DNA of 64,000 nt from Saccoglossus kowalevskii (GCF_000003605.2 NW_003134803.1:1-64000), one strand, 5' to 3'. Counted from the first letter of the stretch, positions 1 to 10,578 are shown. Numbers and translations are program-made. The notes: generated from the sequence alone by a model not told the origin.

Positions 1-215
1 CACACCTGTTTTAGATTCCTGGTCAGGTGAACATCGCAGCTTGTATAAAATGCTCATAGACAATTTAAAAAAAATATATAAATTGCCCTTTCGTATTTGT
101 TGCCTTATTACAAGAGAATATATAATACACGACGTGCAGTTCATGTCACAAGCATCCGATTGTATGCCATACTCGTGATTTCCCGATAAATAGGAAACGC
201 TTTCAAATGTCAACG
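1..215 (+). repeat. partial unit at left edge (spacer only)
   Basis: Spacer of a unit whose tRNA lies just outside the window, including its T4 terminator. Near-identical to the sequence starting at 41,394. No gene seen. Confidence 0.85.
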
Positions 216-242
216 TCCCATATGGTCTAGTGGTTAGGATTT
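216..242 (+). pseudogene. truncated tRNA-Glu stub
   Basis: First ~27 nt of the gene joined directly to the late spacer; unit is 110 bp. Confidence 0.8.
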
Positions 243-325
243 TGTGCAGTTCATGTCACAAGCATCCGATTGTATGCCGTACTTGTGTTTTCCCGATAAA
301 TAGGAAACGCCTTCATACGACAACG

Positions 326-397
326 TCCCATATGGTCTAGTGGTTAGGATTTGGCGCTTTCACCGCCAAGGCCCGGGTTCAATTACCGGTGTGGGAA
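326..397 (+). tRNA. tRNA-Glu(UUC)
   Basis: F; C60A opens the top T-stem pair. Confidence 0.8.
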
Positions 398-610
398 CAC
401 CTGTTTTAGATTCCTGGTCAGTTGAACATCGCAGCTTGTATAAAATGCTCATAGACAATTTAATAAAAATATGTAAATTGCCCTCTCGTATTTGTTGCCT
501 TATTACAAGAGAATATATAATACACGGCTTGCAGTTCATGTCACAAGCATCCGATTGTATGCCATACTTGTGTCTTCCCGATAAATAGGAAACGCCTTCA
601 AATGTCAACG

Positions 611-682
611 TCCCATATGGTTTAGTGGTTAGGATTTGTCGCATTCACCGCCAAGGCCCGGGTTCAATTCCAGGTGTGGGAA
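611..682 (+). pseudogene. tRNA-Glu-like, U33 lost
   Basis: F; C12T, G29T, T33A, C62A. Loss of the universal U33 argues against decoding. Confidence 0.7.
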
Positions 683-895
683 CACCTGTTTTAGATTCCT
701 GGACAGTTGAACATCGCAGCTTGTATAAAATGCTCATAGACAATTTAATTAAAAGATATAAATTGGCCTCTCGTATTTGTTGCCTTATTACAAGAGAATA
801 TATAATACACCACGTGCAGTTCATGTCACAAGTATCCTATTATATGCCTTATTTGTGTTTTCCCGATAAATAGGAAACGCCTTCATTCGACAACG

Positions 896-967
896 TCCCA
901 TATGGTATAGTGGTTAGGATTTGGCGCTTTCACCGCCAAGGCCCGGGTTCAATTCCCGGTGTGGGAA
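896..967 (+). tRNA. tRNA-Glu(UUC)
   Basis: F; C12A only. Confidence 0.82.
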
Positions 968-1179
968 TACCTGTTTTAGATTCCTGGTCAGTTGAACATC
1001 GCAGCTTGTATAAAATTCTCAAAGACAATTTAATTAAAAGATATAAATTGGGCCTCTCGTATTTGTTGCCTTATTACAGAGATATATAATACACGACTTG
1101 CATTTCATGTCACAAGCATCCGATTTGTATGCCATACTTGTGTTTTCCCGATAATAGGAAACGCCTTCAAATGTCAACG

Positions 1180-1251
1180 TCCCATATGGTTTAGTGGTTA
1201 GGATTTGTCGCTTTCACCGCCAAGGCTCGGGTTCAATTCCCGGTGTGAGAA
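1180..1251 (+). tRNA. tRNA-Glu(UUC)
   Basis: F; C12T, G29T, C48T, G69A. Mismatches in anticodon and acceptor stems. Confidence 0.65.
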
Positions 1252-1464
1252 CACCCGTTTTAGATTCCTGGTCAATTGAACATCGCAGCATGTACAAAAT
1301 TCTCAAAGACAATTTAATTAAAAGATATAAATTGGCCTCTCGTATTTGTTGCCTTATTACAAGAAAATATATAATACACGACGTGCAGTTCATGTCACAA
1401 GTATCCTATTATATGCCTTACTTGTGTTTTCCCGATAAATAGGAAACGCCTTCATACGTCAACG

Positions 1465-1535
1465 TCCCATATGTCTAGTGGTTAGGATTTGGCGCTTTCA
1501 CCGCCAAGGCCCGGGTTCAATTCCAGGTGTGGGAA
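1465..1535 (+). tRNA. tRNA-Glu(UUC), dG9
   Basis: dG9; C62A. Confidence 0.7.
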
Positions 1536-1748
1536 CACCTGTTTTAGATTCCTGGACAGTTGAACATCGCAGCTTGTATAAAATGCTCATAGACAATTTA
1601 ATTAAAAGATATAAATTGGCCTCTCGTATTTGTTGCCTTATTACAAGAGAATATATAATACACGACGTGCAGTTCATGTCACAAGTATTCTATTATATGC
1701 CTTACTTGTGTTTTCCCGATAAATAGGAAACGCCTTCATACGACAACG

Positions 1749-1820
1749 TCCCATATGGTCTAGTGGTTAGGATTTGTCGCTTTCACCGCCAAGGCTCGGG
1801 TTCAATTCCCGGTGTGAGAA
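1749..1820 (+). tRNA. tRNA-Glu(UUC)
   Basis: F; G29T, C48T, G69A. Confidence 0.65.
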
Positions 1821-2033
1821 CACCCGTTTTAGATTCCTGGTCAATTGAACATCGCAGCTTGTACAAAATGCTCATAGGCAATTTAATTAAAATATATAAA
1901 TTGGCCTGTCGTATTTGTTGCCTTATTTCAAGAGAATATATAATACCCGACGTGCAGTTCATGTCACAAGTATCCAATTATATGCCTTACTTGAGTTTTC
2001 CCGATAAATAGGAAACGCCTTCATACGACAAGG

Positions 2034-2105
2034 TCCCATATGGTCTAGTGGTTAGGATTTGGCGCTTTCACCGCCAAGGCCCGGGTTCAATTCCCGGTGT
2101 TGAAA
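2034..2105 (+). pseudogene. tRNA-Glu-like, broken acceptor
   Basis: F; G68T and G70A break two acceptor pairs. Confidence 0.65.
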
Positions 2106-2318
2106 TACCTGTTTTAGATTCCTGGTCAGTTGCACATCGCAGCTTGTATAAAATTCTCAAAGACAATTTAATTAAAAGATATAAATTGGCCACTCATATT
2201 TGTTGCCTTATTACAAGAGAATATATAATACACGACTTGCATTTCATGTCACAAGCATCCGATTGTATGCCATACTTGTGTTTTCCCGATAAATAGGAAA
2301 CGCCTTCAAATGTCAACG

Positions 2319-2390
2319 TCCCATATGGTTTAGTGGTTAGGATTTGTCGCTTTCACCGCCAAGGCTCGGGTTCAATTCCCGGTGTGAGAA
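2319..2390 (+). tRNA. tRNA-Glu(UUC)
   Basis: F; C12T, G29T, C48T, G69A; same set as 1180. Confidence 0.65.
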
Positions 2391-2610
2391 CACCCGTTTT
2401 AGATTCCTGGTCAATTGAACATCGCAGCTTGTACAAAATTCTCAAAGACAATTTAAATAAAAGATATAAATTGGCCTCTCGTATTTGTTGCCTTATTACA
2501 AGAGAATATATAATACACGACGTGCAGTTCATGTCACAAGTATCCTATTATATGCCTTCCTTGTGTTTTCCCGATAAATAGGAAACGCCTTCATACGACA
2601 ACGTCCCATA

Positions 2611-2621
2611 TGGTCTAGTGG
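2611..2621 (+). promoter_or_regulatory. internal A box (representative)
   Basis: TGGTCTAGTGG fits the eukaryotic Pol III A-box pattern TRGYNNARNNG. The dG9 copies lose one G here, which should weaken or shift the box. Confidence 0.75.
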
Positions 2622-2653
2622 TTAGGATTTGGCGCTTTCACCGCCAAGGCCCG

Positions 2654-2664
2654 GGTTCAATTCC
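2654..2664 (+). promoter_or_regulatory. internal B box (representative)
   Basis: GGTTCAATTCC fits the B-box pattern GGTTCRANNCC. It is kept in most copies; C55T, T53A or A57T changes damage it in some. Confidence 0.8.
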
Positions 2665-2681
2665 CGGTGTGGGAATACCTG

Positions 2682-2685
2682 TTTT
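2682..2685 (+). terminator. Pol III T4 terminator (representative)
   Basis: TTTT begins 7 nt after the discriminator base, the expected place for Pol III termination. It recurs in most units; interrupted versions follow the copies at 11644, 12497, 14204, 17624, 18193, 22737, 34567, 34851, 45446, 48071, 50569, 51138, 51417, 52853 and 53132. Confidence 0.75.
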
Positions 2686-2791
2686 AGATTCCTGGTCAGT
2701 TGAACATCGCAGCTTGAATAAAATTCTCAAAGACAATTTAATTAAAAGATATAAATTGGCCTCTCGTATTTGTTGCCTTATTACAAGAGAA

Positions 2792-2798
2792 TATATAA
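2792..2798 (+). promoter_or_regulatory. TATATAA motif in spacer (representative)
   Basis: Sits 91-97 nt upstream of the next tRNA start and recurs in nearly every unit. That is farther than the usual TATA position for Pol III genes, so a promoter role is only possible. Confidence 0.25.
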
Positions 2799-2851
2799 TA
2801 CACGACGTGCAGTTCATGTCACAAGTATCCTATTATATGCCTTACTTGTGT

Positions 2852-2870
2852 TTTCCCGATAAATAGGAAA
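2852..2870 (+). other. short inverted repeat upstream of each tRNA (representative)
   Basis: TTTCC and GGAAA form a 5-bp stem around a 9-nt loop, 19-37 nt upstream of the next tRNA. It is present in almost every unit. Function unknown; conservation may only reflect homogenisation. Confidence 0.35.
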
Positions 2871-2888
2871 CGCCTTCATACGTCAACG

Positions 2889-2959
2889 TACCATATGTCT
2901 AGTGGTTAGGATTTGGCGCTTTCACCGCCAAGGCCCGGGTTCAATTCCAGGTGTGGGAA
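2889..2959 (+). tRNA. tRNA-Glu(UUC), dG9
   Basis: dG9; C2A, C62A. Confidence 0.6.
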
Positions 2960-3172
2960 CACCTGTTTTAGATTCCTGGACAGTTGAACAAAGCAGCTTG
3001 TATAAAATGCTCATAGACAATTTTATTAAAAGATATAAATTGGCCTCTCGTATTTGTTGCCTTATTACAAGAGAATATATAATACACAAATTGCATTTCA
3101 TGTCACAAGCATCCGATTGTATGCCATACTTGTGTTTTCCCGATAAATAGGAAACGCCTTCAAATGTCAACG

Positions 3173-3244
3173 TCCCATATGGTTTAGTGGTTGGGATTTG
3201 TCGCTTTCACCGTCAAGGCTCGGGTTCAATTCCCGGTGCGGGAA
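3173..3244 (+). tRNA. tRNA-Glu(UUC)
   Basis: F; C12T, A21G, G29T, C41T, C48T, T67C. Confidence 0.55.
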
Positions 3245-3457
3245 CACCCGTTTTAGATTCCTGGTCAATTGAACATCGCAGCTTGTACAAAATTCTCAAA
3301 GACAATTTAATTAAAAGATATAAATTGGCCTCTCGTATTTGTTGCCTCATTTCAAGAGAATATATAATACACGACTTGCAGTTCATGTCACAAGCATCCG
3401 ATTGTATGCCATACTTGTGTCTTCCCGACAAATAGGAAACGCCTTCATACGTCAACG

Positions 3458-3529
3458 TCCCATATGGTCTAGTGGTTAGGATATGGCGCTTTCACCGCCA
3501 AGGCATGGGTTCAATTCCCGGTGTGAGAA
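3458..3529 (+). tRNA. tRNA-Glu(UUC)
   Basis: F; T26A, C48A, C49T, G69A. Confidence 0.65.
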
Positions 3530-3742
3530 CACCCGTTTTAGAACTCTGGTCAGTTGAACATCGCAGCTTGTATAAAATGCTCATAGGCAATTTAATTAAA
3601 ATATATAAATTGGCCTGTCGTATTTGTTGCCTTATTTCAAGAGAATATATAATACACGACGTGCAGTTCATGTCACAAGCATCCGATTGTATGCCATACT
3701 CGTATTTTCCCGATAAATAGGCAACGCTTTCAAATGTCAACG

Positions 3743-3769
3743 TCCCATATGGTCTAGTGGTTAGGATTT
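3743..3769 (+). pseudogene. truncated tRNA-Glu stub
   Basis: 27-nt stub, 110-bp unit; matches 61670. Confidence 0.8.
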
Positions 3770-3852
3770 TGTGCAGTTCATGTCACAAGCATCCGATTGT
3801 ATGCCGTACTTGTGTTTTCCCGATAAATAGGAAACGCCTTCATACGACAACG

Positions 3853-3924
3853 TCCCATATGGACTAGTGGTTAGGATTTGGCGCTTTCACCGCCAAGGCC
3901 CGGGTTCAATTCCCGGTGTGGGAA
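3853..3924 (+). tRNA. tRNA-Glu(UUC)
   Basis: F; T11A only. Confidence 0.8.
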
Positions 3925-4137
3925 CACCTGTTTTAGATTCCTGGTCAGGTGTACATCGCAGCTAGTATAAAATGCTCATAGACAATTTAATTAAAATATA
4001 TAAATTGCCCTCTCGTATTTGTTGCCTTATTACAAGAGAATATATAATACACGACGTGCAGTTTATGTCACAAGCATCCGATTGTATGCCATACTTGTGT
4101 TTTCCCGATAAATAGGAAACGCCTTCATACGACAACG

Positions 4138-4208
4138 TCCCATATGTCTTGTGGTTAGGATTTGGCGCTTTCACCGCCAAGGCCTGGGTTCAATTCTCGG
4201 TGTGAGAA
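4138..4208 (+). tRNA. tRNA-Glu(UUC), dG9
   Basis: dG9; A14T, C49T, C61T, G69A. Confidence 0.6.
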
Positions 4209-4421
4209 CACCCGTTTTAGAACTCTGGTCAGTTGAACATCGCAGCATGTATAAAATGCTCATAGGCAATTTAATTAAAATATATAAATTGGCCTGTCGT
4301 ATTTGTTGCCTTATTTCAAGAGAATATATAATACACGACGTGCATTTCATGTCACAAGCATCCGATTATATGCCATACTTGTGTTTTCCCGATAAATAGG
4401 AAACGCCTTCAAATGTCAACG

Positions 4422-4493
4422 TCCCATATGGTCTAGTGGTTAGGATTTGGCGCTTTCACCGCCAAGGCCTGGGTTCAATTCCCGGTGTGAGAA
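4422..4493 (+). tRNA. tRNA-Glu(UUC)
   Basis: F; C49T, G69A. Confidence 0.72.
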
Positions 4494-4706
4494 CACCCGT
4501 TTTAGAACTCTGGTCAGTTGAACATCGCAGCTTGTATAAAATGCTCATAGGCAATTTAATTAAAATATATAAATTGGCCTCTCGTATTTGTTGCCTCATT
4601 TCAAGAGAATATATAATACACGACTTGCAGTTCATGTCACAAGCATCCGATTGTATGCCATACTTGTGTCTTCCCGACAAATAGGAAACGCCTTCATACG
4701 TCAACG

Positions 4707-4778
4707 TCCCATATGGTCTAGTGGTTAGGATTTGGCGCTTTCACCGCCAAGGACCGGGTTCAATTCCCGGTGTGGGAA
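4707..4778 (+). tRNA. tRNA-Glu(UUC)
   Basis: F; C47A in the variable region only; all stems intact. Confidence 0.88.
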
Positions 4779-4991
4779 CACCTGTTTTAGATTCCTAGTC
4801 AGTTGAACATCGCAGCTTGTATAAAATGCTCATAGACAATTTAATTAAAATATATATATTGGCCGCTCGTATTTGTTGCCTTATTACAAGAGAATATATA
4901 ACACACGACGTGCAGTTCATGTCACAAGCATCCGATTGTATGCCATACTTGTTTTTTCCCGATAAATAGGAAACGCCTTCATACGAAAACG

Positions 4992-5063
4992 TCCCATATG
5001 GTCTAGTGGTTAGGATTTGGTGCTTTCACTGCCAATGCCTGGGTTCAATTTCCGGTGTGGGAT
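4992..5063 (+). tRNA. tRNA-Glu(UUC), wobble-stem form
   Basis: F; C30T and C39T turn two anticodon-stem pairs into U-G and G-U; also G45T, C49T, C60T, A72T (discriminator changed). Confidence 0.65.
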
Positions 5064-5276
5064 GACCTGTTTTAGATTCCTGGTCAGTTGAACATCGCAG
5101 CTTGTATAAAATTCTCAAAGACAATTTAATTAAAAGATATAAATTGGCTTCTCGTATTTGTTGCCTTATTACAAGAGAATATATAATACACGACGTGCAG
5201 TTCATGTCACAGGCATCCGATTGTATGCCATACTTGTGTTTTCCCGATAAATAGGAAACACCTTCATACGACAACG

Positions 5277-5347
5277 TCCCATATGTCATGTGGTTAGGAT
5301 TTGGCGCTTTCACCGCCAAGGCCCGGGTTCAATTCCCGGTGTGGGAA
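5277..5347 (+). tRNA. tRNA-Glu(UUC), dG9
   Basis: dG9; T13A, A14T; rest consensus. Confidence 0.7.
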
Positions 5348-5560
5348 CACCTGTTTTAGATTCCTGGTCAGTTGAACATCGCAGCTTGTACAAAATTGTC
5401 AAGGACAATTTAATTAAAAGATATAAATTGGCCTCTCGTATTTGTTGCCTTATTACAAGAGAATATATAATACACAACGTGTAGTTCATGTCACAAGCAT
5501 CCGATTGTATGCCATTCTTGTGATTTCCCGATAAATAGGAAACGCCTTCATACGACAACG

Positions 5561-5631
5561 TCCCATATGTCTTGTGGTTAGGATTTGGCGCTTTCACCGC
5601 CAAGGCCCGGGTTCATTTCCCGGTGTGGGAA
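5561..5631 (+). tRNA. tRNA-Glu(UUC), dG9
   Basis: dG9; A14T, A57T (B box damaged). Confidence 0.6.
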
Positions 5632-5843
5632 CACCTGTTTTAGGTTCCTGGTCAGTTGAACATCGCAGTTTGTAAAAATTCTCAAAGACAATTTAAATAA
5701 AAGATATAAATTGGCCTCTCATATTTGTTGCCTTATTACAAGAGAATATATAATACACGACGTGCAGTTCATGTCACAAGTATCGTATTATATGCCTTAC
5801 TTGTGTTTTCCCGATAAATAGGAAACGCCTTCTTACGACAACG

Positions 5844-5915
5844 TCCCTTATGGTCTAGTGGTTAGGATTTGGTGCTTTCACTGCCAAGGCCCGGGTTCAA
5901 TTTCCGGTGTGGGAT
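5844..5915 (+). tRNA. tRNA-Glu(UUC), wobble-stem form
   Basis: F; A5T, C30T, C39T, C60T, A72T. Confidence 0.6.
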
Positions 5916-6128
5916 GACCTGTTTTAGATTCCTGGTCAGTTGAACATCGCAGCTTGTATAAAATTCTCAAAGACAATTTAATTAAAAGACATAAATTGGC
6001 CTCTCGTATTTGTTGCCTTATTACAAGAGAATATATAATACACGACGTGCAGTTCATGTCACAGGCATCCGATTGTATGCCATACTTGTGTTTTCCCGAT
6101 GAATAGGAAACGCCTTCATACGACAACG

Positions 6129-6199
6129 TCCCATATGTCATGTGGTTAGGATTTGGCGCTTTCACCGCCAAGGCCCGGGTTCAATTCCCGGTGTGGAAA
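6129..6199 (+). tRNA. tRNA-Glu(UUC), dG9
   Basis: dG9; T13A, A14T, G70A. Confidence 0.6.
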
Positions 6200-6413
6200 C
6201 ACCTGTTTTAGATTCCTAGTCAGTTGAACATCGCAGCTTGTATAAAATGCTCATAGACAATTTAATTAAAATATATATATTGGCCGCTCGTATTTGTTGC
6301 CTTATTACAAGAGAATATATAACACACGACGTGCAGTTCATGTCACAAGCATCCGATTGTATGCCATACTTGTTTTTTTCCCGATAAATAGGAAACGCCT
6401 TCATACGAAAACG

Positions 6414-6485
6414 TCCCATATGGTCTAGTGGTTAGGATTTGGTGCTTTCACTGCCAATGCCTGGGTTCAATTTCCGGTGTGGGAT
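6414..6485 (+). tRNA. tRNA-Glu(UUC), wobble-stem form
   Basis: F; same changes as 4992, 1,422 bp upstream. Confidence 0.65.
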
Positions 6486-6698
6486 GACCTGTTTTAGATT
6501 CCTGGTCAGTTGAACATCGCAGCTTGTATAAAATTCTCAAAGACAATTTAATTAAAAGATATAAATTGGCCTCTCGTATTTGTTGCCTTATTACAAGAGA
6601 ATATATAATACACGACGTGCAGTTCATGTCACAGGCATCCGATTGTATGCCATACTTGTGTTTTCCCGATAAATAGGAAACACCTTCATACGACAACG

Positions 6699-6769
6699 TC
6701 CCATATGTCATGTGGTTAGGATTTGGCGCTTTCACCGCCAAGGCCCGGGTTCAATTCCCGGTGAGGGAA
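6699..6769 (+). tRNA. tRNA-Glu(UUC), dG9
   Basis: dG9; T13A, A14T, T67A. Confidence 0.62.
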
Positions 6770-6982
6770 CACCTGTTTTAGATTCCTGGTCAGTTGAACA
6801 TCGCAGCTTGTACAAAATTGTCAAGGACAATTTAATTAAAAGATATAAATTGGCCTCTCGTATTTGTTGCCTTATTACAAGAGAATATATAATACACAAC
6901 GTGTAGTTCATGTCACAAGCATCCGATTGTATGCCATACTTGTGATTTCCCGATAAATAGGAAACGCCTTCATACGACAACG

Positions 6983-7053
6983 TCCCATATGTCTTGTGGT
7001 TAGGATTTGGCGCTTTCACCGCCAAGGCCCGGGTTCATTTCCCGGTGTGGGAA
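6983..7053 (+). tRNA. tRNA-Glu(UUC), dG9
   Basis: dG9; A14T, A57T. Confidence 0.6.
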
Positions 7054-7266
7054 CACCTGTTTTAGGTTCCTGGTCAGTTGAACATCGCAGTTTGTAAAAA
7101 ATTCTCAAAGACAATTTAATTAAAAGATATAAATTGGCCTCTCATATTTGTTGCCTTATTACAAGAGAATATATAATACACGACGTGCAGTTCATGTCAC
7201 AAGTATCGTATTACATGCCTTACTTGTGTTTTCCCGATAAATAGGAAACGCCTTCTTACGACAACG

Positions 7267-7338
7267 TCCCTTATGGTCTAGTGGTTAGGATTTGGCTCTT
7301 TCACCGCCAAGGCTCGGGTTCAATTCCAGGTGTGGGAA
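7267..7338 (+). tRNA. tRNA-Glu(UUC)
   Basis: F; A5T, G31T, C48T, C62A. Confidence 0.6.
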
Positions 7339-7551
7339 CACCCGTTTTAGATTCCTGGTCAGTTGAACATCGCAGGTTGTACAAAATTCCCAAAGACAAT
7401 TTAATTAAAAGATATAAATTGGCCTCTCGTATTTGTTGCTTTATTACAAGAGAATATATAATACAGGACGTGCAGTTGATGACACAAGTATCGTATTATA
7501 TGCCTTACTTGTGTTTTCAAGATAAATAGGAAACGCCTTCATACGACAACG

Positions 7552-7622
7552 TCCCATGTGTCTAGTGATTAGGATTTGGCGCTTTCACCGCCAAGGCCCG
7601 GGTTCAATTCCCGGTGTGGGAA
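7552..7622 (+). tRNA. tRNA-Glu(UUC), dG9
   Basis: dG9; A7G, G18A. Confidence 0.62.
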
Positions 7623-7835
7623 CACCTGTTTTAGATTCCTGGTCAGTTGAACATCGCAGCTTGTATAAAATTAGCATAGACAATTTAATTAAAAGATATA
7701 AATTGGCGTCTCGTATTTGTTGCCTTATTGCAAGAGAATATATAATACACGACGTGCAGTTCATGTCACAAGTATCCTATTATATGCCTTACTTGTGTTT
7801 TCCCGATAAATAGGAAACGCTTTCATACGACAACG

Positions 7836-7906
7836 TCCCATATGTCTAGTGGTTAGGATTTGGCGCTTTCACCGCCAAGGCACGGTTTCAATTCCCGGTG
7901 TGGGAA
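7836..7906 (+). tRNA. tRNA-Glu(UUC), dG9
   Basis: dG9; C48A, G52T. Confidence 0.6.
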
Positions 7907-8119
7907 TACCTGTTTTAGATTCCTGGTCAGTTGAACATCGCAGTTTGTATAAAATTCACAAAGACAATTTAATTAAAAGATATAAATTGGCCTCTCGTAT
8001 TTATTGCCTTATTTCAAGAGAATATATAATACACGACGTACAGTTTATGTCACAATCATTAGATTGTATGCCATACTTGTGTTTTCCCGATAAATAGGAA
8101 ACGCCTTCAAATGTCAACG

Positions 8120-8191
8120 TCCCATATGGTCTAGTGGTTAGGATTTGGCGCTTTCACCGCCAAGGCCCGGGTTCAATTCCCGGTGTTGGAA
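8120..8191 (+). tRNA. tRNA-Glu(UUC)
   Basis: F; G68T only, one acceptor mismatch. Confidence 0.78.
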
Positions 8192-8403
8192 CAGCTATTT
8201 TAGATTCCTGGTCAGTGAACATCGCTGCTTGTATAAAATGCTCATAGACAATTTAATTCAAAGATATAAATTGGCGTCTCGTATTTGTTGCCTTATTACA
8301 AGAGAATATATAATACACGACGTGCAGTTCATGTCACAAGTATCCTATTATATGCCTTACTTGTGTTTTCCCGATAAATGGGAAACGCTTTCATACGACA
8401 ACG

Positions 8404-8487
8404 TCCCATATGTCTTGTGGTTAGGATTTGGCGCTTTCACCGCCAAGGCCCGGGATCAATTCCCGGGTTCAATTCCCGGTGTGGGAA
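8404..8487 (+). pseudogene. tRNA-Glu-like with duplicated T-arm
   Basis: dG9, A14T; a 13-nt tandem duplication repeats the T-loop and B box, giving 84 nt. Confidence 0.75.
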
Positions 8488-8699
8488 CAGCTATTTTAGA
8501 TTCCTGGTCAGTGAACATCGCTGCTTGTATAAAATGCTCATAGACAATTTAATTCAAAGAAATAAATTGGCGTCTCGCATTTGTTGCCTTATTACAAGAG
8601 AATATATAATACACGACGTGCAGTTCATGTCACAAGTATCCTATTATATGCCTTACTTGTGTTTTCCCGATAAATAGGAAACGCTTTCATACGACAACG

Positions 8700-8770
8700 T
8701 CCCATATGTCTTGTGGTTAGGATTTGGCGCTTTCACCGCCAAGGCCCGGGATCAATTCCCGGTGTGGGAA
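8700..8770 (+). tRNA. tRNA-Glu(UUC), dG9
   Basis: dG9; A14T, T53A (first T-loop base and B box changed). Confidence 0.6.
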
Positions 8771-8983
8771 CACCTGTTTTATATTCCTGGTCAGTTGAAC
8801 ATCGCAGCTTGTATAAAATGCTCATAGACAATTTAATTAAAAGATATAAATCGGCCTCTCGTATTTATTGCCTTATTACAAGAGAATATATAATACACGA
8901 CGTGCAGTTCATGTCACAAGCATCCGATTGTATGCCATACTTGTGTTTTCCCGATAAATAGGAAACGCTTTCAAATGACAACG

Positions 8984-9054
8984 TGCCATATGTTCTAGTG
9001 GTTAGGATTTGGCGCTTTCACCGCCAAGGCCCGGGTTCAATTCTCGGTGTGGAA
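8984..9054 (+). pseudogene. tRNA-Glu-like, broken acceptor
   Basis: 71 nt; C2G, G10T, C61T and one G lost from 68-70. Confidence 0.6.
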
Positions 9055-9267
9055 CATCTGTTTTAGATTCCTGGTCAGGTGAACATCGCAGCTTGTATAA
9101 AATGCTCATAGACAATTTAATAAAAATATATAAATTGCCCTCTCGTATTTGTTGCCTTATTACAAGAGAATATATAATACACGACGTGCAGTTCATGTCA
9201 CAAGCATCCGATTGTATGCCATACTTGTGTTTTCCCGATAAATAGGAAACGCCTTCATACGACAACG

Positions 9268-9347
9268 TCCCATATGTCTTGTGGTTAGGATTTGGCGCTT
9301 TCAACGCTTTCACCGCCAAGGCCCGGGTTCAATTCCCGGTGTCGGAA
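9268..9347 (+). pseudogene. tRNA-like with duplicated anticodon loop
   Basis: dG9; 9-nt tandem duplication gives two TTC loops in a row; A14T, G68C; 80 nt. Confidence 0.75.
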
Positions 9348-9560
9348 CACCTGTTTTAGATTCCTGGTCAGTTGAACATCGCAGCTTGTACAAAATTCTC
9401 AAAGACAATTTAATTAAAAGATATAAATTGGCCTCTCGTATTTGTTGCCTTATTACAAGAGAATATATAATACACGACTTGCAGTTCATGTCACAAGCAT
9501 CCGATTGTATGCCATACTTGTGTCTTCCCGATAAATAGGAAACACCTTCAAACGTCAACG

Positions 9561-9632
9561 TCCCATATGGTCTATTGGTTAGCATTTGGCGCTTTCACCG
9601 CCAAGGCCAGGGTTCAATTCCAGGTGTGAGAA
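9561..9632 (+). tRNA. tRNA-Glu(UUC)
   Basis: F; G15T, G23C, C49A, C62A, G69A. C49A opens the 49-63 pair. Confidence 0.55.
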
Positions 9633-9845
9633 CACCTGTTTTAGCTTCCTGGTTAGTTGAACATCGCAGCTTGTATAAAATGCTCATAGACAATTTAATT
9701 AAAATATATAAATTGGCCTGTCGTATTTGTTGCCTTATTTCAAGAGAATATATAATACACGACGTGCAGTTCATGTCACAAGCATCCGATTGTATGCCAT
9801 ACTCGTGTTTTCCCGATAAATAGGAAACGCTTTCAAATGTCAACG

Positions 9846-9872
9846 TCCCATATGGTCTAGTGGTTAGGATTC
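9846..9872 (+). pseudogene. truncated tRNA-Glu stub
   Basis: Shortest unit, 84 bp: it also lacks part of the late spacer. Confidence 0.8.
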
Positions 9873-9929
9873 TGTGCAGTTCATGTCACAAGCATCCGTT
9901 TGTATGCCGTACGCCTTCATACGACAACG

Positions 9930-10001
9930 TCCCATATGGTCTAGTGGTTAGGATTTGGCGCTTTCACCGCCAAGGCCCGGGTTCAATTCCCGGTGTGGGA
10001 A
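9930..10001 (+). tRNA. tRNA-Glu(UUC), consensus copy
   Basis: Exact consensus with a T4 terminator; one of three such copies. It follows the 84-bp unit. Confidence 0.93.
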
Positions 10002-10214
10002 CACCTGTTTTAGATTCCTGGTCAGGTGAACATCGCAGCTTGTATAAAATGCTCATAGACAATTTAATAAAAATATATAAATTGCCCTCTCGTATTTGTT
10101 GCCTTATTACAAGAGAATATATAATACACGACGTGCAGTTCATGTCACAAGCATCCGATTGTATGCCATACTTGTGTTTTCCCGATAAATAGGAAACGCC
10201 TTCATACGACAACG

Positions 10215-10294
10215 TCCCATATGTCTTGTGGTTAGGATTTGGCGCTTTCACCGCTTTCACCGCCAAGGCCCGGGTTCAATTCCCGGTATCGGAA
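10215..10294 (+). pseudogene. tRNA-like with duplicated anticodon loop
   Basis: dG9; 9-nt duplication, A14T, G66A, G68C. Confidence 0.75.
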
Positions 10295-10506
10295 CACCTG
10301 TTTTAGTTCCTGGTCAGTTGAACATCGCAGCTTGTACAAAATTCTCAAAAACAATTTAATTAAAAGATATAAATTGGCCTCTCGTATTTGTTGCCTTATT
10401 ACAAGAGAATATATAATACACGACTTGCAGTTCATGTCACAAGCATCCGATTGTATGCCATACTTGTGTCTTCTCGATAAATAGGAAACGCCATCAAACG
10501 TCAACG

Positions 10507-10578
10507 TCCCATATGGTCTAGTGGTTAGCATTTGGCACTTTCACCGCCAAGGCCAGGGTTCAATTCCAGGTGTGAGAA
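10507..10578 (+). tRNA. tRNA-Glu(UUC)
   Basis: F; G23C, G31A, C49A, C62A, G69A. Confidence 0.55.

Larger units (their letters stand above)
2604..2675 (+). tRNA. tRNA-Glu(UUC), consensus copy
   Basis: Exact match to the array consensus. All stems pair, U33 and A37 are present, A and B boxes are intact and T4 follows 7 nt after the end. CCA is not encoded (the next bases are TAC). One of the three best candidates for a working gene. Confidence 0.93.
2676..2888 (+). repeat. representative inter-tRNA spacer (~213 bp)
   Basis: Typical spacer behind a consensus gene. In order: T4 terminator, a short mixed stretch, an AT-rich block (ATTTAATTAAAAGATATAAA), a conserved middle, a TATATAA motif, and a short inverted repeat just before the next tRNA. 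The same order recurs in every full unit. I see no second RNA gene or protein gene in it. Confidence 0.85.
4992..7551 (+). repeat. 1,422-bp five-unit higher-order repeat
   Basis: tRNA starts 4992, 5277, 5561, 5844 recur with the same variants at 6414, 6699, 6983, 7267. Parts recur again at 23,307-24,158 and 25,579-26,147. Confidence 0.75.
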
